Made by a program: the position numbers and the translations under genes. A DNA stretch of 64,000 nt from NCBI GenBank assembly GCA_031291235.1, contig JARLJL010000004.1, forward strand, positions 1 through 64,000, given 5' to 3'. This document shows, piece by piece, positions 53,396 to 63,585 of the stretch. A model generated the notes under the pieces. It was not told where the DNA came from. It ran no database searches and was given only the letters and a program-made list of their open reading frames with translations. This DNA is from Sulfuriferula sp. (GTDB taxonomy: Bacteria > Pseudomonadota > Gammaproteobacteria > Burkholderiales > Sulfuriferulaceae). Numbering within the stretch: the stretch's first letter is position 1; every line of letters starts with the position of its first letter.

Positions 53396-54370
53396 GTGGA
53401 TTACCTCTATTATTTATTCATCGTATTCGGCTTTCTCGCCGTCGTCCTGTTTCTGGAAGGCATATATCTGGCATGGAATGCCGCCAACGGCCCGGAGGCC
53501 AAACGTATAGCGCGCCGTCTGCAAGCCATGTCGGCTGGCAGTTCACCGACGCAAAGCAGCACATTGGCCAAACAGCGCCTACTCGCACAAACGCCGACGC
53601 TGGAACGTCTGCTGCTGCAGATCCCGCGCATACACCGTCTGGACAGGCTGCTGCTGCAATCCGGGCTGGAACTGCATGTAGCCGGCTTTCTGGGCATATC
53701 CCTGATGATGGCGCTGGGTGGCGCGATGCTCGCAATCTTGCTCGGGCTATCAAGCATCGTGATTATTGCCATGGCAGCGGGACTGGCAGTCATGCCGTGG
53801 CTATATGTCGTCAATACCAAGCGCAAACGCATGGATACCATAGAACAGCAATTGCCCGATGCGCTCGATCTGATGGCGCGCGCCATGCTTGCGGGGCACG
53901 CCTTCCCCAGCGCCTTGAAAATGGTAGGCGAAGAAATGCCGCAGCCGGTCGCAGGGGAGTTTCATATCGTTTTCGATGAAATCAATTACGGTATTTCAAT
54001 ACAGGATGCGTTGACCAATCTGGCTACGCGCGTGCCCAGTACGGATTTACGTTACTTCGTGATCTCGGTGCTGATACAGCGCGAAACAGGTGGCAATCTG
54101 GCCGAACTGCTCGGCAATATCAGCGCATTAATCCGCGCCCGCCTGAAACTGCTCGGTACCGTCCGGGTGCTATCGGCGGAAGGCGTACTATCGGCCAAAA
54201 TCCTGACTGCCTTGCCTTTTGTACTGGCCTTTGCGATTAATGCGCTTAACCCCGGGTTTCTCAGCCAGTTATGGACGGATCCGATGGGGATAAAACTGAT
54301 CGGCTTCGCTCTAGGCATGATGGTGGTGGGTGTTTTCTGGATGTGGCGCGTTATAAAAATACGAATTTGA
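53396..54370 (+). CDS. tadB: Inner-membrane platform protein TadB
   Basis: 324 residues with N-terminal and C-terminal hydrophobic spans and the type II secretion F domain (EQQLPDALDLMARAMLAGHA, then VISVLIQRETGGNLAELLGN and ALPFVLAFAINALNP). It forms the membrane platform for Flp export with TadC. It begins with GTG 53396 after AGGAG (53,386-53,390). Confidence 0.94.
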   Translation: MDYLYYLFIVFGFLAVVLFLEGIYLAWNAANGPEAKRIARRLQAMSAGSSPTQSSTLAKQRLLAQTPTLERLLLQIPRIHRLDRLLLQSGLELHVAGFLGISLMMALGGAMLAILLGLSSIVIIAMAAGLAVMPWLYVVNTKRKRMDTIEQQLPDALDLMARAMLAGHAFPSALKMVGEEMPQPVAGEFHIVFDEINYGISIQDALTNLATRVPSTDLRYFVISVLIQRETGGNLAELLGNISALIRARLKLLGTVRVLSAEGVLSAKILTALPFVLAFAINALNPGFLSQLWTDPMGIKLIGFALGMMVVGVFWMWRVIKIRI

Positions 54371-54394
54371 AGTTCGACAATAAGAGGTAACACC

Positions 54395-55333
54395 ATGAAC
54401 TCAATGCAAATAATTTACCTTGTCATCATTTTTATCGCGGTATTCGCGGTAGCCATGGCAATTTTTTTTCAGCTCTCCCCGGATGTGCTGCATGAACGTT
54501 TGCATAAACTGGGTACAGACGCTGCGCATGCGCCTGAAGCATCGGCCTGGGTTCGACGCATCGTCAAACTGACCGGCCCGCTTGCCAAACTGTCTTTGCC
54601 CAAGGAAGGCTGGGAAAATTCACAACTGCGTATACGCTTCATGAATGCCGGCTATCGCAGTGCCACCGCGCCTGTATTGTTCTTTTCAGTCAAGACCGCG
54701 CTGACATTTGCGCTCCCCGGCCTGTTCTTTATATACAGCCTCGTAGCCAGCACCCACCTGAAACCCAACATATTTCTGGCGATTATCGTATTCACAGCGG
54801 CATTCGGCTATTTTCTGCCCAATGCAATTCTGGCGCGGCACATTCGCAATCGCAAACGTGAGATTTTCGATAATTTCCCGGATGCGATCGATTTGATGAC
54901 GGTATGCGTTGAAGCCGGGTTGGGACTGGATGCCGCACTGGCACGCGTAGGCGAAGAAATGAGCTTGAAAAGCCCAACCATGGGGGAAGAACTGCATCTG
55001 GTCAATCTTGAACTGCGCGCAGGCAACACCCGGGAAAAAGCATTACGCAATCTGGCATTGAGGACGGGTGTGGAAGAGGTCGACATGCTGGTAGCCATGC
55101 TGGTGCAATCGGATCGTTTCGGTACCAGCGTCGCCGATGCGCTCAGAGTGCATTCCGATACGTTACGCACCAAACGGCGATTACGCGCAGAAGAAGCGGC
55201 CGCCAAAATACCGTTAAAGCTGTTATTCCCGCTGATTTTCTGCATTTTCCCATCCATGCTGCTCGTATTGCTTGGACCGGCATTTATTAGCATATACCGT
55301 ATTCTATTGCCGACATTGGCAGGGCAACAATAA
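54395..55333 (+). CDS. tadC: Inner-membrane platform protein TadC
   Basis: A 312-residue paralogue of TadB with the F domain: DNFPDAIDLMTVCVEAGLGL, then LRAGNTREKALRNLALRTGV and MLVAMLVQSDRFGTSVADAL. Hydrophobic helices lie at the N-terminus and the end (LIFCIFPSMLLVLLGPAFIS). AGAGGTAAC is the ribosome site. Confidence 0.94.
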   Translation: MNSMQIIYLVIIFIAVFAVAMAIFFQLSPDVLHERLHKLGTDAAHAPEASAWVRRIVKLTGPLAKLSLPKEGWENSQLRIRFMNAGYRSATAPVLFFSVKTALTFALPGLFFIYSLVASTHLKPNIFLAIIVFTAAFGYFLPNAILARHIRNRKREIFDNFPDAIDLMTVCVEAGLGLDAALARVGEEMSLKSPTMGEELHLVNLELRAGNTREKALRNLALRTGVEEVDMLVAMLVQSDRFGTSVADALRVHSDTLRTKRRLRAEEAAAKIPLKLLFPLIFCIFPSMLLVLLGPAFISIYRILLPTLAGQQ

Positions 55334-55357
55334 CTCCCGAAATGGAGGAGGTAGATC

Positions 55358-56509
55358 ATGTATATCAAACAGATCGTTTTTCCCGCAATATGCTGTCTCC
55401 CGTTGCTCAGCGGTTGCAGCAGCTATCAGTCATCGAATACAGCCGCCTGGCAGATCCAGCCCTTTAGCAGCATCAGGAACTCCACGGAGAAACCTGAAGC
55501 CTATTATCAGCTGGGACGTTACTATCAGGGACAGAGCCGGTATGAGCAGGCCATACAGGCATATCGCAAGGCACTGGCGGCCGACAACAATTTCGTCGAA
55601 GCGCGCAATGGACTAGGCGTCATTTACTCCATTCAGGGCAAATATACCGAGGCAATCGAAGTATTGAAAGTTGCCGCGCAACAATCCCCCAAAGCGGCGC
55701 ACATCTACAACAATCTGGGTTATGCCTATTATTTGCAGGGCAGGAACGATGAAGCGATAACTGCATTACGTGAAGCCGCAAACCTCGATCCGCACAACCA
55801 GCGCGCGCTCAACAATCTAGCGCAAGCCTATGCCCGGGCAGGTAACCAAACCGGTACCGCCATGGCATCTACCCAGACGGCCAGACTCCCGGATATCGCC
55901 GTAACGCATGGCTACGCGATAGCAGGCAACATCACATATCGGACTGAGCCAGCTACGACAGCGGGCGGGCCTGACATATCAGTTACCGCGCAACAACCAC
56001 AAATATCGCCCTCGCCGGAAAACCTGAAAATCGCTAACCGGACCATTGCTGCCGCCGTACCGCAAGTAGCAAGTCAGATTCAGGCCGTGCAGATAGCGCC
56101 TAATGTGTATGAACTGCGCGAACAGCACGTCATGCCTGTGCAGCAGGCCAGCACCACCCTAGCAGGCAGATTAAACCGGATTGAACTAGAAATCGCCAAT
56201 GGCAATGGCGTGACCGGCATGGCAAAAAGAGTCAAGCAATACTTGTACGGCCAAGGCTTTGTCGCCGAACGCCTGACCAACCAGACACCGTTCAAGGTTC
56301 AGATTACCCAGATTCAGTACCGCGCCGGACATCAAATGGAAGCGCAACGCCTGCAATCCGGTTTACCCAGGCAAGCCAGCCTGATTCAAAGCAACAGCAT
56401 GCATACAAATATTAACGTGCGTCTCGTACTTGGCAAGGACATTGCTGAAAACGTCGCATTTTTTGACGGCAAGCAGGAAAAAACCCGGCTTGCTCTCAAT
56501 ACAAGATAA
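55358..56509 (+). CDS. tadD: TadD-type TPR lipoprotein with C-terminal LytR_C-like domain
   Basis: 383 residues. The lipobox is CLPLLSGC (Cys at about 20). Three tetratricopeptide repeats follow (about 45-150): AYYQLGRYYQGQSRYEQAIQ, NGLGVIYSIQGKYTEAIEVL and NLGYAYYLQGRNDEAITALR. A Gln/Ala-rich linker leads to a C-terminal domain (about 270-375) of the LytR_C type (RIELEIANGNGVTGMAKRVK, INVRLVLGKDI). TadD is thought to help assemble the secretin. The added C-terminal domain is not part of the shorter TadD proteins. AATGGAGGAG is the ribosome site. Confidence 0.88.
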   Translation: MYIKQIVFPAICCLPLLSGCSSYQSSNTAAWQIQPFSSIRNSTEKPEAYYQLGRYYQGQSRYEQAIQAYRKALAADNNFVEARNGLGVIYSIQGKYTEAIEVLKVAAQQSPKAAHIYNNLGYAYYLQGRNDEAITALREAANLDPHNQRALNNLAQAYARAGNQTGTAMASTQTARLPDIAVTHGYAIAGNITYRTEPATTAGGPDISVTAQQPQISPSPENLKIANRTIAAAVPQVASQIQAVQIAPNVYELREQHVMPVQQASTTLAGRLNRIELEIANGNGVTGMAKRVKQYLYGQGFVAERLTNQTPFKVQITQIQYRAGHQMEAQRLQSGLPRQASLIQSNSMHTNINVRLVLGKDIAENVAFFDGKQEKTRLALNTR

Positions 56510-56598
56510 CAATAATTGATTCATCGCTGGATCGGTATATTGTTTGTTGTCCGCAGTAGGTAGTTTGTTTCTTAACTTTAAATGTAAAGGGGTATGAA

Positions 56599-56883
56599 AT
56601 GTCTGATCTAAAACATATTATCGAACCGGAAAGACAAGGTTTATGGATAGCGGTAACGTTTATCATCGCGTTGCTTTCCTTCGTAATAGCCCTCGTCGGC
56701 ATCAGCCGCATCAATAATACGGTGATCGCCACCCAGCTGGAGGTACTGGTACTCAATAAAAGAATTGAGGCCATGGAAACCGCCAAAACGGCTACGCCAC
56801 CTGCGCCAGCGCCAGCTCCTGCTGCTCCAGCGCCGACGCCTGCTGTACCTGCAGAACCAACCCCGGCCCCGGCAGCACAGTAA
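56599..56883 (+). CDS. Small membrane protein with Pro/Ala tail
   Basis: 94 residues: a cytoplasmic N-terminus, one membrane helix (LWIAVTFIIALLSFVIALVG, about 14-33), a short helical segment (TQLEVLVLNKRIEAMETA), then a tail of Pro-Ala repeats like the periplasm-spanning part of TonB. No family is recognised. AAAGGGG (56,586-56,592) is the ribosome site. Being the last gene before the 17-bp stem-loop, it may be part of the Tad locus. Confidence 0.6.
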   Translation: MSDLKHIIEPERQGLWIAVTFIIALLSFVIALVGISRINNTVIATQLEVLVLNKRIEAMETAKTATPPAPAPAPAAPAPTPAVPAEPTPAPAAQ

Positions 56884-56910
56884 ACAAACAGCAATCCGCT
56901 CAAGTCTCAT

Positions 56911-56949
56911 AGCATCGTCGCAGTCATGATGAATGACTGCGACGATGCT
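56911..56949. terminator. Perfect 17-bp stem-loop after the Tad locus
   Basis: AGCATCGTCGCAGTCAT (56,911-56,927) and its exact complement (56,933-56,949) flank a five-base GATGA loop. It is the strongest hairpin in the window. No T-run follows, so it may be a Rho-assisted terminator, a processing site or a mobile-repeat relic. Confidence 0.6.
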
Positions 56950-57088
56950 GTCGCTTGCCATGATCGTTCCCATATTGACGTCTTCTGCCGCATCTTTACC
57001 GCCTCATGCCAAGCAGTTTTACGCAAACGGAAAAATTACGGCATAATCTCAAAGATTACCCCAGCCCTGAAACCGATCACCGCTCAAA

Positions 57089-59704
57089 ATGCTCGAATCC
57101 GTAAAAAACAAAGCCGTAGCAAAAGAAATAGCAAACGAAAAACCGGATACCGATATCACCGCAAAAAGCCACACCCCTATGATGCAGCAATATTTGCGCA
57201 TCAAAACCGATCATCCGGACAAATTGCTGTTTTATCGCATGGGAGATTTCTACGAACTGTTTTTCGACGATGCCGTGCGTGCCTCGCAATTGCTCGGCAT
57301 CACGCTGACCACGCGCGGCGCCAGCGCCGGCACACCGATCAAGATGGCAGGCGTACCCTATCACGCCGCCGAGCAATATCTGGCCAAACTGGTCAAACTG
57401 GGTTTATCGGTCGCCATCTGCGAACAGATCGGCGACCCGGCAACCAGCAAGGGGCCGGTCGAACGCCGCGTGGCGCGCATCGTCACGCCGGGGACGCTGA
57501 CCGATGCTGCATTGCTTGACGATCATCGCGACAGCCTGTTGCTGGCCATCGCCGGCAATACTGCGAGTACATTGCTAGGACTGGCCTGGCTGAACCTGTC
57601 CAGCGGCGAATTCCATGTCAGCGAAATCACCCCGCAGCAATTATCCGCTACGCTGGAACGCATTGCTGCAGCAGAAATCCTGATTGCCGAAGGCACAAAT
57701 TACCCGTCGCTGACCGAATCGCAAATCGCGCGCGAGCTGCCTGCCTGGCAATTCGATAGCAAGCGCGCACGCGAGCTGCTCTGTCAGCAATTTGCCACGC
57801 ACGATTTACAGGCCTACGGCTGCGCGCAGATGGATACCGCGGTCAGCGCCGCCGGCGCCTTGCTGCAATATGCACAAGCCACGCAACGCGGCCAATTGCC
57901 GCATATCAACGGCCTCATAGTCGAACGCGACAGCGAATTCGTACTGATGGACGCAGCTACCCGGCGCAATCTGGAAATCAGCGAAACGCTGCGCGGCGAG
58001 GCAGCGCCTACGCTGCTGTCACTGCTCAACACCTGTGCCACCAGCATGGGGACGCGACGCTTGCGGCATTGGCTGCACCATCCCTTGCGCGATCGCGAAA
58101 TACTCAGCCAGCGCCAGTTCGCCATTGCCGACCTCATCGAACACGCACGCAGTCGCGAACAGTTGCAACGCAACCTGCAAAGCTGCGTCGATATCGAGCG
58201 CATCAGCGGACGTATCGCGCTGGCCAGCGCACGTCCGCGCGACTTGTCCGGCTTGCGCGACACGCTGGCGCTGTTGCCTGAATTACAGCAGATCATGGCC
58301 AATACCGGCAGCCCGCTGATCAGCCAACTCACTGCTGCCTGCGCGCCGCAGGAAGCATTATTCCGGCAGCTCAACAGCACCATACGCACTGAACCTTCAG
58401 TGGTCCTGCGCGAAGGCGGCGTTATTGCCGACGGCTACGACAGCGAACTCGACGAGCTGCGCGGCTTGCAAACCAACAGCGGCGAATTTCTGATCGCGCT
58501 GGAGGCACGCGAGCGCGAACGTACCGGCATAGCGACGCTCAGAGTCGAATACAATCGCGTGCACGGTTTCTACATCGAGATCGGCCGTGCTCAGGCCGAC
58601 AATGTGCCGGAGGATTATCGCCGCCGTCAAACATTGAAAAATGCCGAGCGCTATATCACCCCTGAATTAAAAGCTTTCGAAGACAAGGCCCTATCCGCAG
58701 CCGACCGAGCCCTCGCTCGCGAGAAACTGCTGTACGACGAATTACTATCGTCGCTGCTGCCTGCGGTGGCGCAATTGCAAAAACTGGCCTCCGCGCTCGC
58801 CCAACTCGACACACTTTGCGCACTGGCGGAACGGGCAGCGACGTTGAATTTCTGCCAACCGGAACTGACGGACGATGCGGTCGTCTCCATTACCGCAGGA
58901 CGTCACCCGGTTGTGGAAAGCCGCATCGGTGACTTCATCCCCAACGACACGGAATTATCGCGAACCCGGCAAATGCTGCTGATCACCGGGCCCAATATGG
59001 GCGGCAAATCCACCTACATGCGCCAGACTGCGCTGATCACCCTGCTGGCCTGTTGCGGCAGCTGGGTGCCGGCCCAACAAGCCCGTATCGGCGTCATCGA
59101 CCAGATTTTTACCCGTATCGGCAGCTCGGACGATCTGGCTGGCGGGCGCTCCACCTTCATGGTGGAAATGACTGAAACCGCGCATATCCTGCATAACGCC
59201 AGTGCACAAAGCCTGGTGCTGCTCGATGAAATCGGCCGCGGCACATCGACCTTCGACGGTCTCGCGCTGGCATGGGCTGTTGCGCGTCAGCTTGCTGAAA
59301 AAACCCGCGCATACACACTATTCGCCACCCATTATTTCGAGCTGACGCAATTGCCTGTTACCTGGAAGCAAATCGTCAACGTGCACGTCGAAGCCATTGA
59401 ACACAAGGATCGCATTGTGTTTCTGCACAGCGTCAAGGATGGCCCCGCCAACCAGAGCTACGGTCTGCAGGTCGCAGCGCTGGCCGGCGTGCCGCAACCG
59501 ATTATTGCCGCCGCGCGACGCAAACTGGTTGAGTTGGAACAGGCCGCCACACACAGCGACCAGCAGGCCGACCTGTTCGCCAGCACGGCAACGGCGCCCG
59601 AACCTCATCCGGCCATCGACATGCTGGACAGTATCGACCCCGACACCCTGAGTCCGAAAGCAGCGCTAGAATTGCTCTACACGCTGAAATCGCTAAATCC
59701 ATGA
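57089..59704 (+). CDS. mutS: DNA mismatch repair protein MutS
   Basis: 871 residues, normal for MutS. The mismatch-binding N-terminal motif is [17 protein letters not shown] (about 48-64), containing the F-x-E mismatch wedge. The ATPase domain has Walker [14 protein letters not shown], Walker [17 protein letters not shown] and the [10 protein letters not shown] block. It recognises mispairs and recruits MutL. The first about 30 residues from ATG 57089 are poorly conserved-looking; ATG 57179 would start nearer the usual N-terminus. It overlaps rsgA by four bases. Confidence 0.96.
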   Translation: MLESVKNKAVAKEIANEKPDTDITAKSHTPMMQQYLRIKTDHPDKLLFYRMGDFYELFFDDAVRASQLLGITLTTRGASAGTPIKMAGVPYHAAEQYLAKLVKLGLSVAICEQIGDPATSKGPVERRVARIVTPGTLTDAALLDDHRDSLLLAIAGNTASTLLGLAWLNLSSGEFHVSEITPQQLSATLERIAAAEILIAEGTNYPSLTESQIARELPAWQFDSKRARELLCQQFATHDLQAYGCAQMDTAVSAAGALLQYAQATQRGQLPHINGLIVERDSEFVLMDAATRRNLEISETLRGEAAPTLLSLLNTCATSMGTRRLRHWLHHPLRDREILSQRQFAIADLIEHARSREQLQRNLQSCVDIERISGRIALASARPRDLSGLRDTLALLPELQQIMANTGSPLISQLTAACAPQEALFRQLNSTIRTEPSVVLREGGVIADGYDSELDELRGLQTNSGEFLIALEARERERTGIATLRVEYNRVHGFYIEIGRAQADNVPEDYRRRQTLKNAERYITPELKAFEDKALSAADRALAREKLLYDELLSSLLPAVAQLQKLASALAQLDTLCALAERAATLNFCQPELTDDAVVSITAGRHPVVESRIGDFIPNDTELSRTRQMLLITGPNMGGKSTYMRQTALITLLACCGSWVPAQQARIGVIDQIFTRIGSSDDLAGGRSTFMVEMTETAHILHNASAQSLVLLDEIGRGTSTFDGLALAWAVARQLAEKTRAYTLFATHYFELTQLPVTWKQIVNVHVEAIEHKDRIVFLHSVKDGPANQSYGLQVAALAGVPQPIIAAARRKLVELEQAATHSDQQADLFASTATAPEPHPAIDMLDSIDPDTLSPKAALELLYTLKSLNP

Positions 59705-60576
59705 GCGACCTGCTCGAGGGACTGGTCATTGCCAGCTATGGCCGTCACTACCAGGTGGAATACGGTGACGTTCAGTACGAATGCGTGACTCGCGGCAGAC
59801 AAAGCGACGTCGCTTGCGGCGACAGGGTGAAATTCAAACTGAGCAGTCCGGATCAGGGCGTCATCGAAGCGGTAACACCCAGAACCAGCCTGCTGCATCG
59901 TTCGGTCGCCCACCGCAGCAAGCTAATTGCCGCCAATGTCGATCTGGCCGTCATCGTCGTCGCCCCCGTTCCCAGCTATTACGATTTACTCGTCAACCGC
60001 TGCCTGATTGCAGCAGAGGCTGCGGGTATCGGGGCGATCATCTGTCTGAACAAATCCGATCTGGACGATCTTGCCGACTCTGCTTACCGACAACTCAGCG
60101 CCTACATCGCACTGGGTTGCCCGGTTGTACGCGTTTCCGCGCATCACGACGTGAGTGCATTGCTGCCTTATTTGCACGGAAAAATCAGCGCATTCGTCGG
60201 CCAGTCAGGCATGGGGAAATCCAGCCTGATCAACGCACTGATTCCAAGCGCAGGCTCGATTACAGGCGGCATTTCCAGCGCCCTGGATTCCGGCAAGCAT
60301 ACGACCACTAGCGCGAAAATGTATAAGCTCGACGCCACCAGCCGCCTGATCGACTCGCCCGGCATGCAGGCATTTGGCCTGAATCATGTCAAGGCAGACG
60401 AACTCGATCAGCTATTCATCGAGTTTCGCCCATATATCGGCCGCTGCCGATTCAGCAACTGCAAACACACGCACGAACCCGGCTGCGCAGTATTGGCAGC
60501 GCATCAGGCAGGCAAGATCAGCGATACACGGCTGGCAGCCTATCAGGACATACTCAAGGGTTTAACGGGGAAATAG
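59701..60576 (+). CDS. rsgA: Ribosome small subunit-dependent GTPase RsgA
   Basis: A 291-residue circularly permuted GTPase acting in 30S subunit maturation. After an N-terminal OB fold comes G4 (CLNKSDL), then G1 [12 protein letters not shown] and G3 [10 protein letters not shown], the permuted order. The C-terminal zinc motif is [14 protein letters not shown]. Its ATG overlaps the mutS stop (ATGA). Confidence 0.95.
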   Translation: MSDLLEGLVIASYGRHYQVEYGDVQYECVTRGRQSDVACGDRVKFKLSSPDQGVIEAVTPRTSLLHRSVAHRSKLIAANVDLAVIVVAPVPSYYDLLVNRCLIAAEAAGIGAIICLNKSDLDDLADSAYRQLSAYIALGCPVVRVSAHHDVSALLPYLHGKISAFVGQSGMGKSSLINALIPSAGSITGGISSALDSGKHTTTSAKMYKLDATSRLIDSPGMQAFGLNHVKADELDQLFIEFRPYIGRCRFSNCKHTHEPGCAVLAAHQAGKISDTRLAAYQDILKGLTGK

Positions 60577-60596
60577 CAGGAAGCGTTGCGTTTAAA

Positions 60597-60622
60597 CGGA
60601 TGGGCAAAAAAGCACCCATCCG
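60597..60622. terminator. Stem-loop between convergent rsgA and CBS genes
   Basis: CGGATGGG and CCCATCCG form a perfect eight-pair stem with a ten-base loop in the 61-bp gap. It probably ends both transcripts; on the minus strand TTTAAA follows. Confidence 0.55.
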
Positions 60623-60637
60623 GAATGCAGTCCAGGT

Positions 60638-61075
60638 TTATTCAGGCCAGTGCTTGATATAGCGTTTCAGCAGACGATTTTCAAAGTCGGCCGCATTGAG
60701 GCATGCACGCGCGACATCGTGAAAGGAAATGATGCCCAGCAGATTATCGCCTTCCATCACCGGCAGGTGGCTGACACGATTCTCGGTCATCACGCCGCGC
60801 ACATAATCCACTGTATCGCCAGGATTGCCGATAATAGGTTCGGTAACCATCATGCTGCTCGCTGTCATCGCCATGAAAGCGCCGCCGTGCTGATTCAAGC
60901 CGCGCAATATATCGCGCTCGGTCAGCAGCCCCACCATCACGCCGTCCTGACGCACCACGAGCGAACCTATGTCATGCTGCACCATCAATGCAACAGCATC
61001 CGCTACGGTATGATCTGGGGAAATCGCACAGATTTCGCCGCCTTCTTTGATCGTCAAAATGTCACGGATAATCAT
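60638..61075 (-). CDS. Two-CBS-domain protein
   Basis: A 145-residue protein made of a tandem CBS pair: TVADAVALMVQHDIGSLVVR with DGVMVGLLTERDILRGL, then DTVDYVRGVMTENRVSHLPV with DNLLGIISFHDVARACL. Such Bateman modules bind adenosyl compounds and act as energy or redox sensors. The target is unknown; the gene is solitary. Confidence 0.9.
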   Translation of the reverse strand: MIIRDILTIKEGGEICAISPDHTVADAVALMVQHDIGSLVVRQDGVMVGLLTERDILRGLNQHGGAFMAMTASSMMVTEPIIGNPGDTVDYVRGVMTENRVSHLPVMEGDNLLGIISFHDVARACLNAADFENRLLKRYIKHWPE

Positions 61076-61167
61076 TTTGTTGTCCTATGCTAAACAGTCA
61101 TATCTGATGTCAAGCATACCAGAAGCGAGTGCGCTATGGAAGAAAACTACCATTTCCGCCGACTAAT

Positions 61168-61653
61168 CTAGTCGCGGAAATTCTGAAATTGCAAAGGAAA
61201 ATCCGCTATTTTCTTGCGCACCAGCGCGATGGTTTCCTGCAGCAAATCGCGCTTGGCGCCGGTAACACGCACCGTATCGCCTTGAATACTGGCCTGAACC
61301 TTGAGCTTGCTGTCCTTGATCTCCTTGACAATTTTCTTTGCCAATTCGATTTCCACACCAGTCTTGACGGTGACAGTACGTTTGACCTTGTTGCCGGTCA
61401 CTTTCTCGATCTTGTCAAAATCCAGACACTTGATATCGATGCTGCGCTTGATCAATTTGCTGTTCAATACTTCCTGCACCTGATCGAGCTTGAATTCGTC
61501 GTCGGCAAATACCGTCAATGCATATTCCGCTTGCTCTACGCGCGCATCCGAGCCTTTGAAATCGAAACGGGTAGAGACTTCCTTATTGGTTTGCTCGACC
61601 GCATTTTTAACTTCCTGCTTATCCACTTCGGACACGATATCGAAACTAGGCAC
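61168..61653 (-). CDS. yajQ: YajQ-family nucleotide-binding protein
   Basis: A 161-residue YajQ/DUF520 protein: [29 protein letters not shown] [35 protein letters not shown] and [20 protein letters not shown]. In Xanthomonas and Pseudomonas members bind c-di-GMP and influence transcription; others bind tRNA. It lies 12 bases after the DUF599 gene. Confidence 0.95.
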   Translation of the reverse strand: MPSFDIVSEVDKQEVKNAVEQTNKEVSTRFDFKGSDARVEQAEYALTVFADDEFKLDQVQEVLNSKLIKRSIDIKCLDFDKIEKVTGNKVKRTVTVKTGVEIELAKKIVKEIKDSKLKVQASIQGDTVRVTGAKRDLLQETIALVRKKIADFPLQFQNFRD

Positions 61654-61664
61654 AGCTTATCCTC

Positions 61665-62363
61665 TCACTCCGCATAATCGTCCGCCATGATTTTCGGCGC
61701 ACGATCCAGAAAATACAGTACGAATATCAGCATTATAGTTGAAGCGACCATGAAATGCGGTCCGAACAGCCAGAATACCATAGGCACCGAGAAATAATAG
61801 GCGCGCATACCGATACTGTAAAACTTGCCGGCGCGATTCAGGTGAAATGCCACATGCTGCGGAGAAATCATCTTGTGGTTAAGCGTTAGCGGCACATTCA
61901 CCATGAATCCGACATGGTTAAACATGCGGATGGACATCGAAAAACAGAAGAACGCAACAAACAAATCGCTCAACAGCAACATCAGTTTTGCCAGCCATAT
62001 CGATTCATGTGTAGCACCGGTCATGTTCAGCGCATGCCATGTATTGCTCAGGTTGGCACCCTGCCCGCTCAAAGTCAGCACGCCGATTATGAGCAGCACG
62101 GCAGTCGATGCAAGAAAGGTCGCCGCCATGGTCGAGTTGCGCAACGTTTGCACTGCCAGCACGTCGCGCCGTTCCGCCATGATGGTTTCCACCCATGCCG
62201 TACGCGCTATGCGATTAACGGCCTGCACAGTATAGGTAGGGCGTTTTTTTACTTTATAAGCAAGATAAATATGATATACGGCAAGCAAGGCTGCGCAAAA
62301 AATCAGACTGTAGATATCGGTTGCGGCATTTTCAAACAGGGGAATATTGTTCATTGCATTCAT
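61665..62363 (-). CDS. DUF599 membrane protein
   Basis: 232 residues with about five hydrophobic helices and the DUF599 pattern: IFCAALLAVYHIYLAY, ARTAWVETIMAERRDVLAVQ and TLRNSTMAATFLASTAVLLI. The function is unknown. It overlaps the Sel1-repeat gene by four bases (62,360-62,363) and is in the same operon. Confidence 0.85.
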   Translation of the reverse strand: MNAMNNIPLFENAATDIYSLIFCAALLAVYHIYLAYKVKKRPTYTVQAVNRIARTAWVETIMAERRDVLAVQTLRNSTMAATFLASTAVLLIIGVLTLSGQGANLSNTWHALNMTGATHESIWLAKLMLLLSDLFVAFFCFSMSIRMFNHVGFMVNVPLTLNHKMISPQHVAFHLNRAGKFYSIGMRAYYFSVPMVFWLFGPHFMVASTIMLIFVLYFLDRAPKIMADDYAE

Positions 62364-63256
62364 TGTGATGATTTACGGTTATCCAATCTATTTTGCCAGT
62401 ACTGAGCTTGCACCAAGCTGACAGCATTGCCGTCGAGTCCTTGTTGATAGATGTGAATCAGACTTTTAATCGCCATCACATGGCCCTGATTGGCGGCTTG
62501 CTTGAACCAATACATGGCTTGCGCGGAATCTTCTTTTTCACCGATGCCATGCTCGTAACGCATGGCAAGCTGGTATTGCGCTTCGGCGTCGCCATCCGCC
62601 GCCAGCTTATGCAACTGCGGTGCGCGTTGACTCAAATCCTCTTTAATCTGCAGGCCGACATGCTCAAAGAAATGCACGAACTCAACAGCGCCTTCATAGC
62701 CTTGCGCGGCGGATTTGGCCAGCCAGCTATTGCCCAGGTCCGGGTCGTGTTTAGGCCAGTTTTCAGTCCGATAGAGCTTGCCAAGTTCAAACTGTGCCTC
62801 GCTGTTGCCCTCGATCGCTGCCCGCTTGAGCCAATACTCGGCCTTATTCAAATCCTTGTCCACCCCTACTCCGGCCAGATACATTTGGCCCAGCTTGAGT
62901 TGAGCTTGCACATTACCGCGTTTGGCAGCTTTTTCACGCCAGTCGGCCGCCAGTTTGAGGTTCTTGGCAACGCCCTCTCCCTGTTCGTACAAATCGCCCA
63001 ATGCCATCTGCGCATAAGGATTGCCTTGCTGGGCCGCCTGTTCGAACCAGTAGGCAGCTTGCCGATCATCCTTGGCATAACCGCCGTCGCCATGACGATA
63101 CATGACCGCAAGCAACACCTGCGAACTCGCACTGCCGCGCATGGCTGCATCCGATACCATTTTGGCCTCGTCTGCGGTCATGGCATGCGCATCGATCGCT
63201 GCGATCATCAGCACCGCAGCAACGACCAGTTTAAACTGTTTTTTAATACCGCTCAT
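62360..63256 (-). CDS. Exported Sel1-repeat protein
   Basis: 298 residues. The signal peptide is KKQFKLVVAAVLMIAAIDAH followed by A. There are at least five Sel1-type repeats, for example AAYWFEQAAQQGNPYAQMAL, LAADWREKAAKRGNVQAQLK, KAEYWLKRAAIEGNSEAQFE and QAMYWFKQAANQGHVMAIKS. Such proteins act as scaffolds in the periplasm. The ATG at 63256 lies two bases after the ppnP stop; the upstream ATG at 63283 overlaps ppnP and would bury the signal peptide. Confidence 0.85.
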   Translation of the reverse strand: MSGIKKQFKLVVAAVLMIAAIDAHAMTADEAKMVSDAAMRGSASSQVLLAVMYRHGDGGYAKDDRQAAYWFEQAAQQGNPYAQMALGDLYEQGEGVAKNLKLAADWREKAAKRGNVQAQLKLGQMYLAGVGVDKDLNKAEYWLKRAAIEGNSEAQFELGKLYRTENWPKHDPDLGNSWLAKSAAQGYEGAVEFVHFFEHVGLQIKEDLSQRAPQLHKLAADGDAEAQYQLAMRYEHGIGEKEDSAQAMYWFKQAANQGHVMAIKSLIHIYQQGLDGNAVSLVQAQYWQNRLDNRKSSQ

Positions 63257-63258
63257 GC

Positions 63259-63579
63259 TCAGGCCGAGGTCACAAAATGACACACATAATCCAGCGTTTC
63301 CACTGTTTCTATATCGAAGCTGCTGTTGCCCGGCACGTTGAATTTTTCGCCAGCTTGATAAGTTTTCCAGTCGGCTTCGCCGGCCAGTTTAACTTTGCAT
63401 ACGCCGCTGTTGATTTCCATGATTTCAGGCAACCCGGTATTAAACACCAGCTTGCTGGGGAAAATAACGCCTATGGTCTTTTTGCTGCCGTCGGCGAATA
63501 ACACGGTATGCGATACGCATTTACCATCGAAATAAATATTGGCCTGCTTGACTACGCTTACCTGATCGAACTGATTCAT
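63259..63579 (-). CDS. ppnP: Pyrimidine/purine nucleoside phosphorylase PpnP
   Basis: A 106-residue cupin of the PpnP (DUF1255/YaiE) family, which phosphorolyses diverse nucleosides. The diagnostic blocks are [40 protein letters not shown] and [20 protein letters not shown]. It lies six bases after argG on the same strand. Confidence 0.93.
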   Translation of the reverse strand: MNQFDQVSVVKQANIYFDGKCVSHTVLFADGSKKTIGVIFPSKLVFNTGLPEIMEINSGVCKVKLAGEADWKTYQAGEKFNVPGNSSFDIETVETLDYVCHFVTSA

Positions 63580-63585
63580 CGTTGA

